Source: Macquaria australasica (lineage: Eukaryota > Chordata > Actinopteri > Centrarchiformes > Percichthyidae). Taken from it: a stretch of 64,000 nucleotides of DNA. Of this stretch, positions 46,241-57,878 are shown piece by piece (position 1 is the first letter of the stretch; every line of letters starts with the position of its first letter). The notes under the pieces were generated by a model that was not told the DNA's origin, searched no databases, and worked only from the letters and a program-made list of their open reading frames with translations. Both the position numbers and the translations under genes were made by a program. The stretch covers positions 744,001-808,000 of the forward strand of contig SEMN01000134.1 of assembly GCA_005408345.1 (NCBI GenBank), given 5' to 3'.

Positions 46241-46515
46241 TGTGGTTCCCAATACTTTTGGCTTGTAAAAATGAAGCACAGCTTATCACAGATTGCAAAT
46301 GTCACTGGGCGGTGGTCAGTTCAACCAAAGACTGATTTTGCCTCCTCAGATTGTTTTATGCGTTTTAGGTGCCTTAAGAGGCAAACAAATAATTAGAAAT
46401 TAAGTCTGAAAAATAAACATAATTGCAGCATAAATGTAGCAGCAACATGGTTTTTTTTCTGCTTTCGGTTTACTCAAATTTATCTCGCAACTCCATGAGA
46501 TTGGGAACCACTACA
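46241..46515. mobile_element. hAT-like MITE
   Basis: GTGGTTCCCAAT at 46242-46253 is the exact reverse complement of 46500-46511. TTAAAGC flanks it at 46234-46240 and 46516-46522 (GTTAAAGC against ATTAAAGC, 7 of 8), close to the 8-bp target duplication of hAT elements. About 275 bp, no coding capacity. Confidence 0.65.
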
Positions 46516-46557
46516 TTAAAGCCCACTAAAACGACATTTCCATCATTTTTTAAGAAT

Positions 46558-46700
46558 TCACCATCACTTTCTAGACAAAAAGAATGATTCACATGACAGA
46601 TTTCAAGCACTGTGACTGTATCTTGTGGGGCTGGATGTGTAGTAATTTGTATTATTACAAATGTCAATGGGATTTTGAATTAGGTAGGTCCTCTAGAAGA
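46558..46700. repeat. family J repeat, copy 1
   Basis: Shares gtaatttg, attattaca and gggattttgaat blocks, in order, with 62268-62365. Confidence 0.5.
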
Positions 46701-48134
46701 AAACAACTAGAAGTAAGTGAAATTAGTTTTGAACCTTTAGTTCATGATGCTTTTCAAAGTACTGTACAAACTGACACATTTTAAGACATGAACAATATAA
46801 CAGCATATAAGCAACATTTTAAAGGCTATTTTGTGAACTGTACTCTCAACACTGGTCTTGTCATGTTGCTTCTTTTTATTGGTTTTCTTAGCATTGACAC
46901 CCAGTAGCTCTTGAATCTGTGTCTCACCTGTATTTTATTCAGCAGTCAAAACACTAAAAATCCACTGGCTGAGTCATATTAAAGTCTCTAAGCTAACAGT
47001 CTACAACCCTTAAGTGGTACATTCGTACTCCATTACCACCGTGTGACCTTTCCCTGGTATTTAAACCGTCTGCAAACTTTATAACTAGATCAAATTAAAA
47101 TAAACTGAATAATGATGAGGACAGTGACATTATCACAGCTGTAACCTGTGGTCACTGGCTGTTTTGGGTCTTTTTTTTAGCAACCCTGCCATGTAAAATA
47201 GCACATAAATCAAGACATAAACTCAGAGGACAGTCAGCTGTTTTCCCAAGTAACAGCAGGACTTTCTACCGCAATGCACGCTCAGCTTTCATTTATGCAT
47301 ATCTGTTCATGACAGCTCCCACAGTCTGCTCCCCCCTGTGCATTGTGGCTCAGCGATTAATCCATTCTGCACACACAGTTCATGAAGGTAACACAATACC
47401 TTCTTATCTATGCATGTATGAATATTAAGCAGTCAGCCCGGGTGAAGCTAGCAGTGTGCAATGGAGACTGATGGTTCTGATAAGACCATGTGGAAAAATC
47501 AACTAATGGTGAGTCATGCACTGAGCCCTTTAATCAAGGTTAGAGTTAGCATGTGTAGTGTGCCATAAATCACAGAGTGCTGAGGACTTTTGTTAGGCTA
47601 TTCCACGGACATCCATCATTGCAAGAACACATTAGTATTGGGAAGAGTCCAAGGTTTGCATTTATTGTAGCCTGAAATATAGATTCACACTCAGACTCAA
47701 AGCTAATTTTAAATCAAAACAGTAAAGCTGACTCGGATACTTGGCTTGGTTTTCAGTAGAAACCATGGTCATAATTCAGAGTATTGTTATCCATAATTAA
47801 AATGGGATACTGTGCCCTTTATTGGTGAATTATATGTAATAGGTAAAAGATTAAATCAGTGCTATTTTCAGTATATATGTGTGTAGCGATTGGAGTATTT
47901 CTGTGTGGCAAACAATCAGTGGTTATTTCTTTCTATTTTCTAATTTGAGTCATTTTTCTATTTTGTTCCTTTTCTTTTTTTTAAAATTTGATCTCTCTAT
48001 TACATCTCTTTTAGATTTTTGTTATTGCTTTTCTTTTTACATGTGATCCATCTTCTATATTTCTAAGTCTATGACACCATTTCTTTTTGGGGGCAGCGCA
48101 ACAACCTGTAAATGCAACAGGTAACAACAACATT

Positions 48135-48330
48135 TACCTATTTACACATAGGAGCAGCCATGGAGCAACATTAGCATTCATTTGGAGTCGTCACAAATGT
48201 AAGTCCAATATTTGCTCTTCTTTTAGCTGTGGTTTGGTTTTCACTAACTCCTGAGGGAAATGTCTGGCTTTTTAGCTGCTAAGTCGCTGATTTTGACAGT
48301 CTGCTGTTTGGTTCTGGGCAGGTAACACAA
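48135..48330. repeat. family H repeat, copy 1
   Basis: gagcaacattagcattcatt followed by tggag and ccaatatttgctct matches gagcaacagcattcatttgg and ccaatattcactct at 62660-62710. Confidence 0.5.
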
Positions 48331-50913
48331 GTGTACAATAGGTAGTAGTTAACATGTGTCACTCGTTTGTTTATAGTGATGCAGAAATGTGAAAACAACA
48401 CTTGTGGTTTTATGGGAAATTACTGGCTGTAGGCACAGGTGTTTTCAATTAGCCTTGTTGATTATACTTCTGCTGAGGTTGAAATGGGTGAAGCATAATT
48501 TCACCAAACTTCATGTACTGAAACGCATTATCCGAAATGTTTGTTCTTGTTATTCTTCTGCAACGTAAATGAGTAAATATTCAACAATTGGTACATCTGC
48601 AAGTGAGCTACTGAGCCTCTAGCTTAGAAATCAGAGAAAAAAGACGCTCCTTGCAACTGTGGAACTTGCCTGAGAATCGTCACATTTTTAAGTTTTCTTC
48701 AGTATCAAAGTAACCCAGCGATAGTTGTCTGTGCATCCATAATAACATTGCAATCAGAAACTGCTAATAGCTAATTCGGCATACTTTTAATGGCCCTGTT
48801 TGCCAAAATGTTAACAAATATAGGCTAAAAGTAACGGGGCTCAAGTTGTGGCCAGCTAACTCACTGACTCTATGGCAACATTATACTTCCTGTTTGATGT
48901 GGGGTCTTCTCGATTTTGTCTGAGGTGGGGCAGACTTAGTAATTGTCATGCAGAGCTGTGAATATGCAAACATATGGCTGCTGACTTGTCATCATCCAAA
49001 ACACACTTTGTCTCTAACTTTTAGCACCTTTTGGCAAACTGAAGGTCATTGTTTGTTGACCAAGCCTCCAGTGGACAATAAATGTGCTGCAGTTTTATGA
49101 TAGAAGGACAGTCAAAAAGTGATTAACATATAAATTACTGTGCGCAGTGGGTAGTACAGTTGAAGGGGTGTGTGGCCAGCTAAGTGATTACGGCGGGAAA
49201 ACAGAGACATTTACTAACAAATGTGAAGCAGAGAGAGCAACCGGTGAAGCAACTGAGTGGACAAACTCCCACAAGTCAGCAAATCTGCAGGTGGTCAAGA
49301 GAGAGTGTGTAATAGTGGAAATGCCACCTTCATCCGATTGTTTCTGATTTAATTTTGCTGAGACTAAGTGCCTCAGGAAGTCATGGATACACGGTAAATC
49401 ACAGGCAGAGAGAGAAAAAGAGCGTTCACCGACTTATTACATATGGAGGGAGCACAATTACATCCCTGATTCGCAGCTGTGGTGATTTATGGATGAATCC
49501 CTCGCTCAGAGGGTCTTGGAAAGGTGGTCTCTTGCAGAAGCAGCCACAGGTAATTTATTCTATTCCCAAGTTTGCCATTAACTCCCCCCCCCCCCCCCAA
49601 CCAGTCGCGCTGACGAGATTTATTCAAACAATAGTGGCATTATGCTGTAAGCCTAACAATGAGCTGTGATCCAGACCACAACAAAGATTTGGTCTCAGTC
49701 ACAGACGTAAATGATCTCAATAGTACCAAGGACCTGTTCTGAGGCTCTTCTTCATACAGGGGGACATTTTTAATTAAGTGTTGGATCTGGTTCTCTTTTC
49801 CCATTCTTTGAAGAAAAAAAAATCCATTTTGCTGAGTCTACTGTTTAGACAGCATAAGAGAGATTTAATAATGTGAGTTGCAGCAGAGAGCCAACCAGGC
49901 CATCAGCTCCAAAGTCTCAGACATTTTGTCACCTCATACAGTGCTGCGTCTGTGGTTCTGTTAGAGTTAAAACATAATACCGGTGTCATTTCAACATTTA
50001 GAGTTATAGCCTATTTACATTCAACAAATCATTTCGTGGTGCATGAGGTGTGTAATTAGATTTTTTTTTTCCTAATCTACTTGTTTATGTTGCACCGACT
50101 CAAAGCTAGATTAACTGCTGTCCCCGCTAACAAGGATGCTCTAAATATGGAGACCTGCATGTGACAGTGAAGTGTGTAAGGTGACAAGATATTGAGGGAT
50201 TATTTATTGGGGGGCTTCCTGTGGCTGACAGATGATTGACAGTAAACAGTGTAATGTAGTGTTTTCATTAATGTGAAAACAGTGAACTTAGGCGCAGTGA
50301 AAAAACAGAGTAACAGAAACCGATTGCACCCTGGTACCCAACAGCGTATTATGTAATTATGCAATGGTGATGTGCTGGGAGTTTGACCATGGACTTCAGT
50401 CTCATTTCAAGGATAACTCCAGTTTATTATAATGTGGGTCTTATTTTGTAGTTTTGTCCATTGTTTCTATTTTCTATTTGGAGGTAAAACTGAAAGTGAG
50501 TGCAACCAAAATGTCAATAATAATCCCTCATTGCACAGGAAAACCGTGCGCCTGTACTACTGTACGGTAAGTACAGTTAAACCAGAAAGTTGGTCTGTAT
50601 ACTGTGATGGTGCAATGTGCAACAGGGAATAGTTTGCATGAGGTAGTGCCTAGAATGATGCACATAATCCTACAAAGCAGCTAAATAGGATGCTACAGAA
50701 TGCAAACAATCACAATGTTAAATTTTGTTCCTCCTCTTTGATATTTTCTGCCATGCTTAAGATTTTTAACATGTCCTGGTTTTTCTCTGACCTTTTTTAT
50801 GGCGATGTCGCCATGTTCCCTGATCTCAGCAGGTCACTTGGTGAGTACAGTGTTATTATTACTGATAGGAATCATGGCCAAACATATGAACCGGAATAAC
50901 TGGAATTCAGGAA

Positions 50914-50918
<5 letters not shown>

Positions 50919-50969
<51 letters not shown>
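50919..50969. repeat. (TC)25 microsatellite
   Basis: About 25 uninterrupted TC units directly read. Confidence 0.95.
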
Positions 50970-50975
<6 letters not shown>

Positions 50976-52436
50976 TTTATTATGTTCTGTCACTCTCAAC
51001 TGTTTACAGTAATGGCAATGCATAAATAAGTAAAGTTAAATAAAACAGAAATAACATATAACAAAGATAACACACCATATAAACAACTTCTAGTTCTAGT
51101 TCTTCACAATTACGAGCATAGAACATGAAGAATTCAACAGCAGAAAATCCTCTGCAAATAGCAGGGAAACTACACTATGTAAAAGTTACTTAATATTTTG
51201 TTGTTTCATGAGTCTGTAATTAGGTCTTATGGTTGGATAGTTACTGTAAGAGAGAACTGAAAACAGACAACCAGAATGAACTGGATGTGCCCGGAGAGAT
51301 CCGCCTCAGAAATATTTAACACTCCACTGGCAAGAACAATCAATATGTTTCTACCGAAGAGATTCCAAGAGAAGACAGTCTGTGCAGGTACTGTGAGCCC
51401 CAAACTGATCCTGCTCGTCCAGTTAAACGACTGGTTGTTTGATGAGCTTGAAGCAACAAAATAGTGGCCGTGGGGAATGAAATCAGCGCTTCAATGTGTA
51501 TATTTCGTTTCTTGTGGTGCTGTAACTTCCTCTCTGTGCATTTTGCATATTTGGCAAAAACTTCCTAGTTTGTAAGTAAGCAAATATACTGTAACTTGGG
51601 TCTTGTAGCAATTTACCAGCCAAGCACAATTTTACCTGAATATAAATAAAAATATAATTAAGCTGTTGCAATGGCTGTCTTTGCTTTGCTAAGGATATTT
51701 GGCAGCACAGTGGTAAAACCTACTTACATATGTCCTCTTTTTGTAAGTTTAACCCTGCAAATGAGGACAACTTAAGTGAATAATAGCTCTAATGCCAAAG
51801 ATTGAATGCAATCATATGTTCCTTTGTAAATTATAATAGTCCAGTCAGTCCGATTGAGCTCTAATGGTTCATATAGAAGCAGCTTTCTACTCTTTGAGAA
51901 GCATGAATGAAATCAGAATGATCTTTTTGAAAATGTCCTACATTATGCTTATGTAAAGTAAAAAAGAAACGCCACTTAATCATCCAGTGTCTTTGTCACT
52001 CTGCAGCTGACAGTTAGCGTTAATGGAGTGGGGCCATTCAGGGTCTGAGAGCTGTGTCTGTGTGAGCTGAGATCAGCAGTTAACCTTTGTTAACCTGACG
52101 GTAAAGTGACTGTCGTCGTGTGGCTGCCCCCTCCTCCTCCCACCACAACACTTGGGTCAGTTAATAAAATTCTTTGTGGAAACGGGAGAAGCTATTTGAG
52201 AAAAGGTTCAAACATTTTTTTTTATCACATTTTAAAGATAAATTCATTGCTTGCTTTCCCCAAACGTGGTAGCCTGAGGGGTAAGAAATTAATGCGTCCA
52301 GGAGGAGGCTGCTCAGCCTAAATATTTATGTGCTGTGTGGATTCTTCCAGGCAAAACACAACAGAAATTGCATTGCTGTAGCTGTTTAAGCACAACAAGA
52401 GCACCAAATACTCCTTAATTTAGCTAAAAAATAATA

Positions 52437-53667
52437 TTTATTGAATCATAATGAACAATTTGGAAAAAGAAACCATTCTCTCATCATTATTCTTTTATTC
52501 ATACTTTTATTAAAACATTGGCCTCCAACAAGTAAAGAATGTACATAATAATAATGATAATAATGATAATTATACTAATAAACTGAATAACATCAGAAAA
52601 AGTCTTCTGTTTGTATGTTATTGTATTTATGTTTTATCTTTTGTCAATTCTTCAGTGAGGCGCTCTCTGGATCTGATCTCTGCATTCTCTGACTTCAAGG
52701 CTTGAGCTAGTTTTAGAGGAATGTACAGTACAGGAAACAAAGTATCTTACCCCCATCATATTGTTTTTTTTTTTCTTCTGACATCTCTACATATTTTGTC
52801 TCATTTGCAATTCATCACACACATCAACCACTCACATCTGTTCCAAAACAATTTGAAATAACCTAAGTCCTCCTGTGGCGAACAGGTACGCTTGCAGGCA
52901 TACGTACTCTAGTAACTTGTGTGCGTGCTCATAGACACACGCACACACACAGTAAAACGCACGCTTGGATGCCTGCAGTGGATGGTATAGTGCTGAGCTC
53001 CGGTGCTTTAATCAGACCTTTGGTCGTAAAGTGTCACACTGATCGAGGCAGCAGCTTCCACAGAGCTCATTTCTCAGCAGAACAAAACACAGAAGGGAAA
53101 GCGTTTGTCTGCCACCAACCTTGCTCTAGCACAGCACAGATAGCCGCCCCCCCTCATTACTGACCCTTGTCACTCTCTGCTCCTCCTCTCCATCAGTGCT
53201 TCACGCTGAGTGGTATGTCCTTTGATGCTGGAATTCAAAGGAAATGCCACAGATGCACTGTTGAAAAAGTGACCTTTAAAAAATACAAGATACTCACCGA
53301 GGGGGGACCAACGGTCCATTTTACACAACATAATGTCACTGGGCTGCGCAGTGTGGAGATTGTCTCTTAATAAAAGTTTGAACTTTTAAAACATTTGAAA
53401 CAATTAAAAATACAACAGCACAATAAAAACCTTTGACTTGATTTCTAAAGTCTGCGTGCTGCACTCAGAGTCAAGTGTAGGTTTACAGTATGTTCTGACA
53501 GGCAGGTGATGCTGAAAATCTCTTTTATGGTTTCGCAGCAGTTCATGTGGGCTTGACAAGAGCAGAATATCATCCTGTCATGCAGTTGATTTCTCTATCT
53601 ACCTCCACTCCTGGAGCTTTCATAAAAAGAAGTCAGTTTCTAATGGTGCTCAGTCCAGTGCTGGCGG
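52437..53667 (-). other. tmem121: probable tmem121 3' UTR
   Basis: Noncoding downstream of the minus-strand stop. Minus-strand AATAAA signals (TTTATT on the plus strand) occur at 52494-52499 and 52437-52442. The stretch also holds a CA-rich patch near 52940 and an ATAAT/GATAAT tract at about 52546-52577. The extent is inferred. Confidence 0.35.
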
Positions 53668-54612
53668 TCATGTGTCAATGATGTCCTGCGCCGGCGAAGG
53701 TTCATGTGGCAAACTGGTGGCGTTGGGCAGCGGCTGCGTGTGGCTGACAGAGTTCTGCTGCAGCTCTAGCGCCATGGCGTTCTGTGGGTGGGGGAACTCC
53801 TTCACCTGTCTGCGATACTCCAGGAAGGTCGATGCCTTGGTGGCGATGGCCACCACGTTCTTTCCAACAAAGATGGTGGAAACACGGCTGTCCTGAAACA
53901 GCACCATGTTTACACCTCGTATGAGGATGGTGACCACGTTTATGGTGACCAGACTCAGAACTGGGTACAGCATCATCTTCTGGGGCGACATGTGCTCCCC
54001 CTGCATGCTGATTTCACTGAGTGACACGCAGGGAAGGATGAGCAGCAGGATGTAGCAGTAGAAGAACATCAGGCCCTCAGCCCAGATGGGCAAGCCTGTC
54101 CGCTGGGGTTCCCACAGGTTTGCTTGGATATCCAGCAGGTCCAGCAGGTCCAGAGCCACCCAGAATAGACGACTCCTCATGTCCTCCTTCTTCCGGAAAG
54201 TTCTCACATATTCCATACTATCCAGAGCCACTAGAACCAAGTATAAGCCTGGTACACATACAGATAATAATAACGTCAAAGCCTTCCGGGCCACAGTCTC
54301 CAAACTCTTCCTGTCTGCCTTGCAATTCTGGAAGACAAAGTAGAGCTTGATCTCAAGTACAAAGATGTACAGAAACCAGAGGATCATGGCGTATCCTCTT
54401 CGGGCGGTGCGCACCTCGGCACCAACCCACACTGCCACATATCGCAGCACTATGAGGAAGCATACATCCCCTACCAGCACTATAATACACACACCAATCT
54501 TTCTGGGACCCTGGTTCTGCTCCACCAGGTAGGCGTCCATGAAGGCCATGCTGGTCATGATGACGATCGTGGTCAGGCACACGTGGCGTTTGTCCGGGGG
54601 CGGCAACACCAT
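53668..54612 (-). CDS. tmem121: transmembrane protein 121
   Basis: Single uninterrupted frame of 314 codons on the minus strand, ATG at 54612 in a strong CACCATGG context, TGA at 53670-53668. The protein starts MVLPPPDKRHVCLTT, then has DAYLVEQNQGPRKIGVC (26-42), GAEVRTARRGYAMILWF (64-80), LDLLDLLDIQ (154-163), WAEG (177-180) and EYRRQV (265-270), matching human TMEM121 (319 residues, recalled) almost residue for residue. Hydrophobic segments lie at about 11-30, 38-62, 73-95, 111-130, 178-198 and 213-238. The C-terminal tail is shorter and less Pro-rich than in mammals. A multi-pass membrane protein whose molecular role is poorly known; the mouse gene was called hole. The intronless coding region is normal for the family. 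Which teleost paralogue it is cannot be said. Confidence 0.95.
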   Translation of the reverse strand: MVLPPPDKRHVCLTTIVIMTSMAFMDAYLVEQNQGPRKIGVCIIVLVGDVCFLIVLRYVAVWVGAEVRTARRGYAMILWFLYIFVLEIKLYFVFQNCKADRKSLETVARKALTLLLSVCVPGLYLVLVALDSMEYVRTFRKKEDMRSRLFWVALDLLDLLDIQANLWEPQRTGLPIWAEGLMFFYCYILLLILPCVSLSEISMQGEHMSPQKMMLYPVLSLVTINVVTILIRGVNMVLFQDSRVSTIFVGKNVVAIATKASTFLEYRRQVKEFPHPQNAMALELQQNSVSHTQPLPNATSLPHEPSPAQDIIDT

Positions 54613-55600
54613 GGTGAGGGCACCTGCTGGCTCTCACACTCAGTCCCCAGCTTTCAAAAGTAAAAATAGTCCAGAAGGTAAATATGGCACTGTGTCACCT
54701 CCAAACCTTTACGGTTGGAGAAAAAAGGGTATTTAATGTGCTCTGACAGCTCTGGTGTGCACAGGAGCAAATGTCCAGCTAGTGTGTCTAATATTAAAAT
54801 AATACAATAAGTCACTGCACTAATAGTCCATAGAGGAGGACGGTTATTGCAATGTAGAGGCAGAGCAGTGTGTGGAGTCAGCGGAGAGATGCTGGCTGCT
54901 GATTGCTCTCAGACCATGTGAACACAGGAACATCACCTCGTTACTCAGCGCACTTCCATTGATCCGCCTCTGCCCGTGAGCAGCAGCACCAAGGGCTCTA
55001 CTGTTGACACACCATGACTGATAGTAATCCACACACAGTCAAATGGAGAATTCTCTGAGAGCAGGCTTGGTCTAATGGACATGCGATAGGATTGCGGGAC
55101 ACGGTGCTGCAGTGTAGAAATGTTTATGGAGGTGTTTATTTTTGTACGAGACAGTGTAGGAAGTGGCGGATGTATGTGTGCCCGTGCTGCAGCTCAGCAT
55201 GTGCGAGGAATTCCTCTCTGGATACTCCTGTAGACGATGGTGCAGTGTGTGGGGCTCCTTGCAGTCCTGCAGTGTGTGTGAAGGGAAACGGAGGAGAGAG
55301 AGGAGAGAAGTCTGCAGTGGCCAGAGACCCCCAGCCGCCATAAATCACGGAGACAGCAGGTCAACGGCCCATGAGGCCTTGCGTCCGACGCCGGCTTCCC
55401 TGGGGGGAGGCTCTTACACCGGGCTGAAGATCCATCCTTCCCCCCACCTCTTGCCACGTGCCAGCCTCTCCACTGCCTAGAAGAGGGAGATATAAAGAGG
55501 AGAAGAGGGGGAGGGCAGAGGAGAAGGAGAAAGAAACCTGTCAGCACTACTGGGCCATATAACACAGTTTTCATTGCCAGCGGCCCTCCACATATGAGGA
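54613..55600 (-). promoter_or_regulatory. tmem121: tmem121 upstream region, 5' leader or promoter
   Basis: About 1 kb before the ATG with higher G+C than the surrounding DNA, especially about 55330-55480. Vertebrate tmem121 genes can have noncoding 5' exons, and I cannot place one here with confidence. No clear minus-strand TATA box was seen. Confidence 0.3.
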
Positions 55601-56977
55601 GCCAAGTAATGTGTCAGCTTGGCTCAAATATAGTGTGTTTCACTATTGATAGGGCAGAACATATTGCACATGTTAAAGTAAGACTGCTTCAGGAGGTCAT
55701 TACCTCTGTATTGTCTGTGATGTGTCACAAGACATCTGGATGCATGGCTTAATATGCTCCGATGCTAATGTTATTATATTCAGCATATTTGGCTCCATAA
55801 TACTCAGTAGTTTAATTTTGGGAGTTAAATTAATAGAGGATTTATTACAAGAAATTGTAGAAACCAATTTTAAAGTCTCATATAGTAGCTAACTGCTTGG
55901 CACCTCTTTCTTTTTTCTGCATTACTTGGCACTACATTTTCGAGGGTAAATGGGAAAAATGATGGCAAAGAGTTCATTTCCTGCACATGTTGTGAGTCAG
56001 TCTGGTGTACTGTATTTTCTAAACTGATACAAGGAAATTATGATTGCAGTATGTATGCAGTGGGATTTTTACTGAAGGATTATTAGGCAGTGTTTTTCAC
56101 CTAAGTGACAGAAAATTCATTGCACAGAAAACCAAACCACATTTCAACTATAATATGTCTCCTTCATGCGTGCTCGGTGTCTAAAACATGTCAAACTGTA
56201 TATTGATAATAACATTCCTCACACTTTATTTTACCTTCAGTTCAAGCTCCATTTACAGTCTATTTTTGTTGAATGATGTTTCAAGGTGTTCCTGTTTTGA
56301 CGTGTTTAGTATTCCAGTTGATGAGTGTGTCGAGGCGTGTGACGGGTTGGGTCAGGGGGGGCCTCTCATCAACAGTCTAGTTGGACGTCTACAGCACTTT
56401 CTAAAAAACAAAAAACAAAACCTGTACAGATGCCGAGCGCTTAACTCACCAGCAGGAGCCCACCTTATGCACTGGCCTCATCCGTAAATAACACAGCATG
56501 TCTAAATATTAGCATAGAGAGGAAACAAGGCTGGGTAAAAGAAAGTGAAATGTGTTAATTGAGCAGAAACGTCTGCCTCGGTTGGAGCTTGGTGAGCTTC
56601 AGCAGAAACTAGAATTTATCTGTCGCTCTGTTCTGTCCTGTTCATTTCTGTCTGCTCCTCCTGTCACTTGATCCTCCAGGCAGAACACAAATAAATCACA
56701 TTAGTGTTTCTGTCAGCTACGTTTCAAATCAAGATATGACTGTATCATTCAGAGAGTGCTGGCAGCGCTCCAATAACCAAACTTGTTTGGCTAAAGCAAG
56801 TGACCATGAAACCCAAAATATTCCACCGTTCTCTCTGCAAAGCAAAGAGCAGGTTATACCTGACCTGTTGGTTTGTCACAGCTTATTTCAGTATTTCAGA
56901 ACATATCTCAATGTGATAAAAAAAACTGACAAGTTATAAAGCCTTAAGTGCATATAAGCATTAAATATCGATCTTAA

Positions 56978-57210
56978 ACTGGAACTCCAGTGAGTTAGTA
57001 TTGCTATTCCATAAAGATGAGGGACCTACAAGAGACAGATTTAAAGAAGATCAAAATCAAAGCAACAGGAGGCGCCCCAACTTAGAGGTTAAGACACCGA
57101 CCGTGAACCGCAACATACTATCGCGATCTAATAAAGGCATAAAATGATGATGCTGTCTGGGTTATTTTTTCTGACTTTGGAAGCTTCCTCCAGAGTGAAA
57201 GAATACTTTA
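56978..57210. repeat. family A dispersed repeat, copy 3
   Basis: Contains tagtattgctattccataaa, gagggacctacaagaga and a degenerate 3' half ending near gcttcctccagagtgaaag, comparable to agctcccatcagagcctcag in copy 1. Confidence 0.5.
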
Positions 57211-57236
57211 TTAAGTGCCTCTGTAACTAACATTAG

Positions 57237-57878
57237 GGTACTACTTTCTAATAATGCACCCTTTATAGGCTGAAACTAATGGCTTTATATGGTTCATAAG
57301 TCATTTATTAATGCTTCATAGATCAGTTATAAGCCATTAATAAGAACTTATCCAGGTTGCCAGGTTGTGAAAAATTTTATCGGGTGGTATTTATCTTTTC
57401 TATTTGGTAATAATGCAGTTATAAATGTTAGTAATACATTGATGCTCATGGGTTTCACACTTTCTAATAAGCCATCAAGTCTGAAGTTATAAATGTCAAT
57501 AAATTGTTCAAAATATTGCTCAACATTTTGGGAAATATACTAATTCTCTTTTTTGCTGAGAGTTAGATGAGGCGATAAATGCCTCTCTCACATCTGTACA
57601 ATAAATACGTAGATGAAGCCAGCAGCCGGTTAGCTTAACTTAGCATAAAGACTGGAAACAAGGGGAAACAGCTCGCCTGGCTCTGTTCAAAGGTAACAAA
57701 ATCCTCCTACAACCAAAGTGTAAAAAATAACAATTTGCTGTTTTGTGAGGAGTTTTGTCCTGGACTATTTCTTTTCACAACATGGTGACCCAAAAGTTTT
57801 TATCCATTAGCCATTAATAGAGTCATTAGTTGCAACTTAAATTTTTTTTTAAAGTGTGCCGTATTAGAAAGTGGTACC
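57237..57878. mobile_element. MITE with about 29-bp terminal inverted repeats
   Basis: Left end 57237-57265 (GGTACTACTTTCTAATAATG...) and right end 57851-57878, read in reverse complement (GGTACCACTTTCTAATACGG...), are near-identical. The inside lacks coding capacity and carries a family B insertion. Confidence 0.7.
57510..57790. mobile_element. truncated family B fold-back element nested in MITE
   Basis: caacattttgggaaatatac, ccggttagcttaacttagca and cagctcgcctggctctgt match the left half of family B; the mirror-image second half is missing. Confidence 0.65.

Larger units (their letters stand above)
43241..52436. other. intergenic DNA between slc24a4 and tmem121
   Basis: About 9.2 kb between two convergent genes. 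Contains families D (43561-43771), A (43770-44062), F (45890-46233), J (46558-46700) and H (48135-48330), a hAT-like MITE (46241-46515), a C run at about 49586-49598 and a CT microsatellite (50919-50969). Unique-looking DNA at about 44540-45000 may be regulatory. No gene recognised. Confidence 0.7.

Noticed and set aside
54125..54160. Tandem 9-bp units in tmem121
   Set aside because: They encode the conserved LDLLDLLD segment found in the human protein too; not an expansion.
53788..54350. Plus-strand open frames opposite tmem121
   Set aside because: Shadows of the conserved minus-strand tmem121 frame.
55487..55495. TATA-like motif upstream of tmem121
   Set aside because: It is oriented for plus-strand transcription, away from tmem121, with no gene following it.
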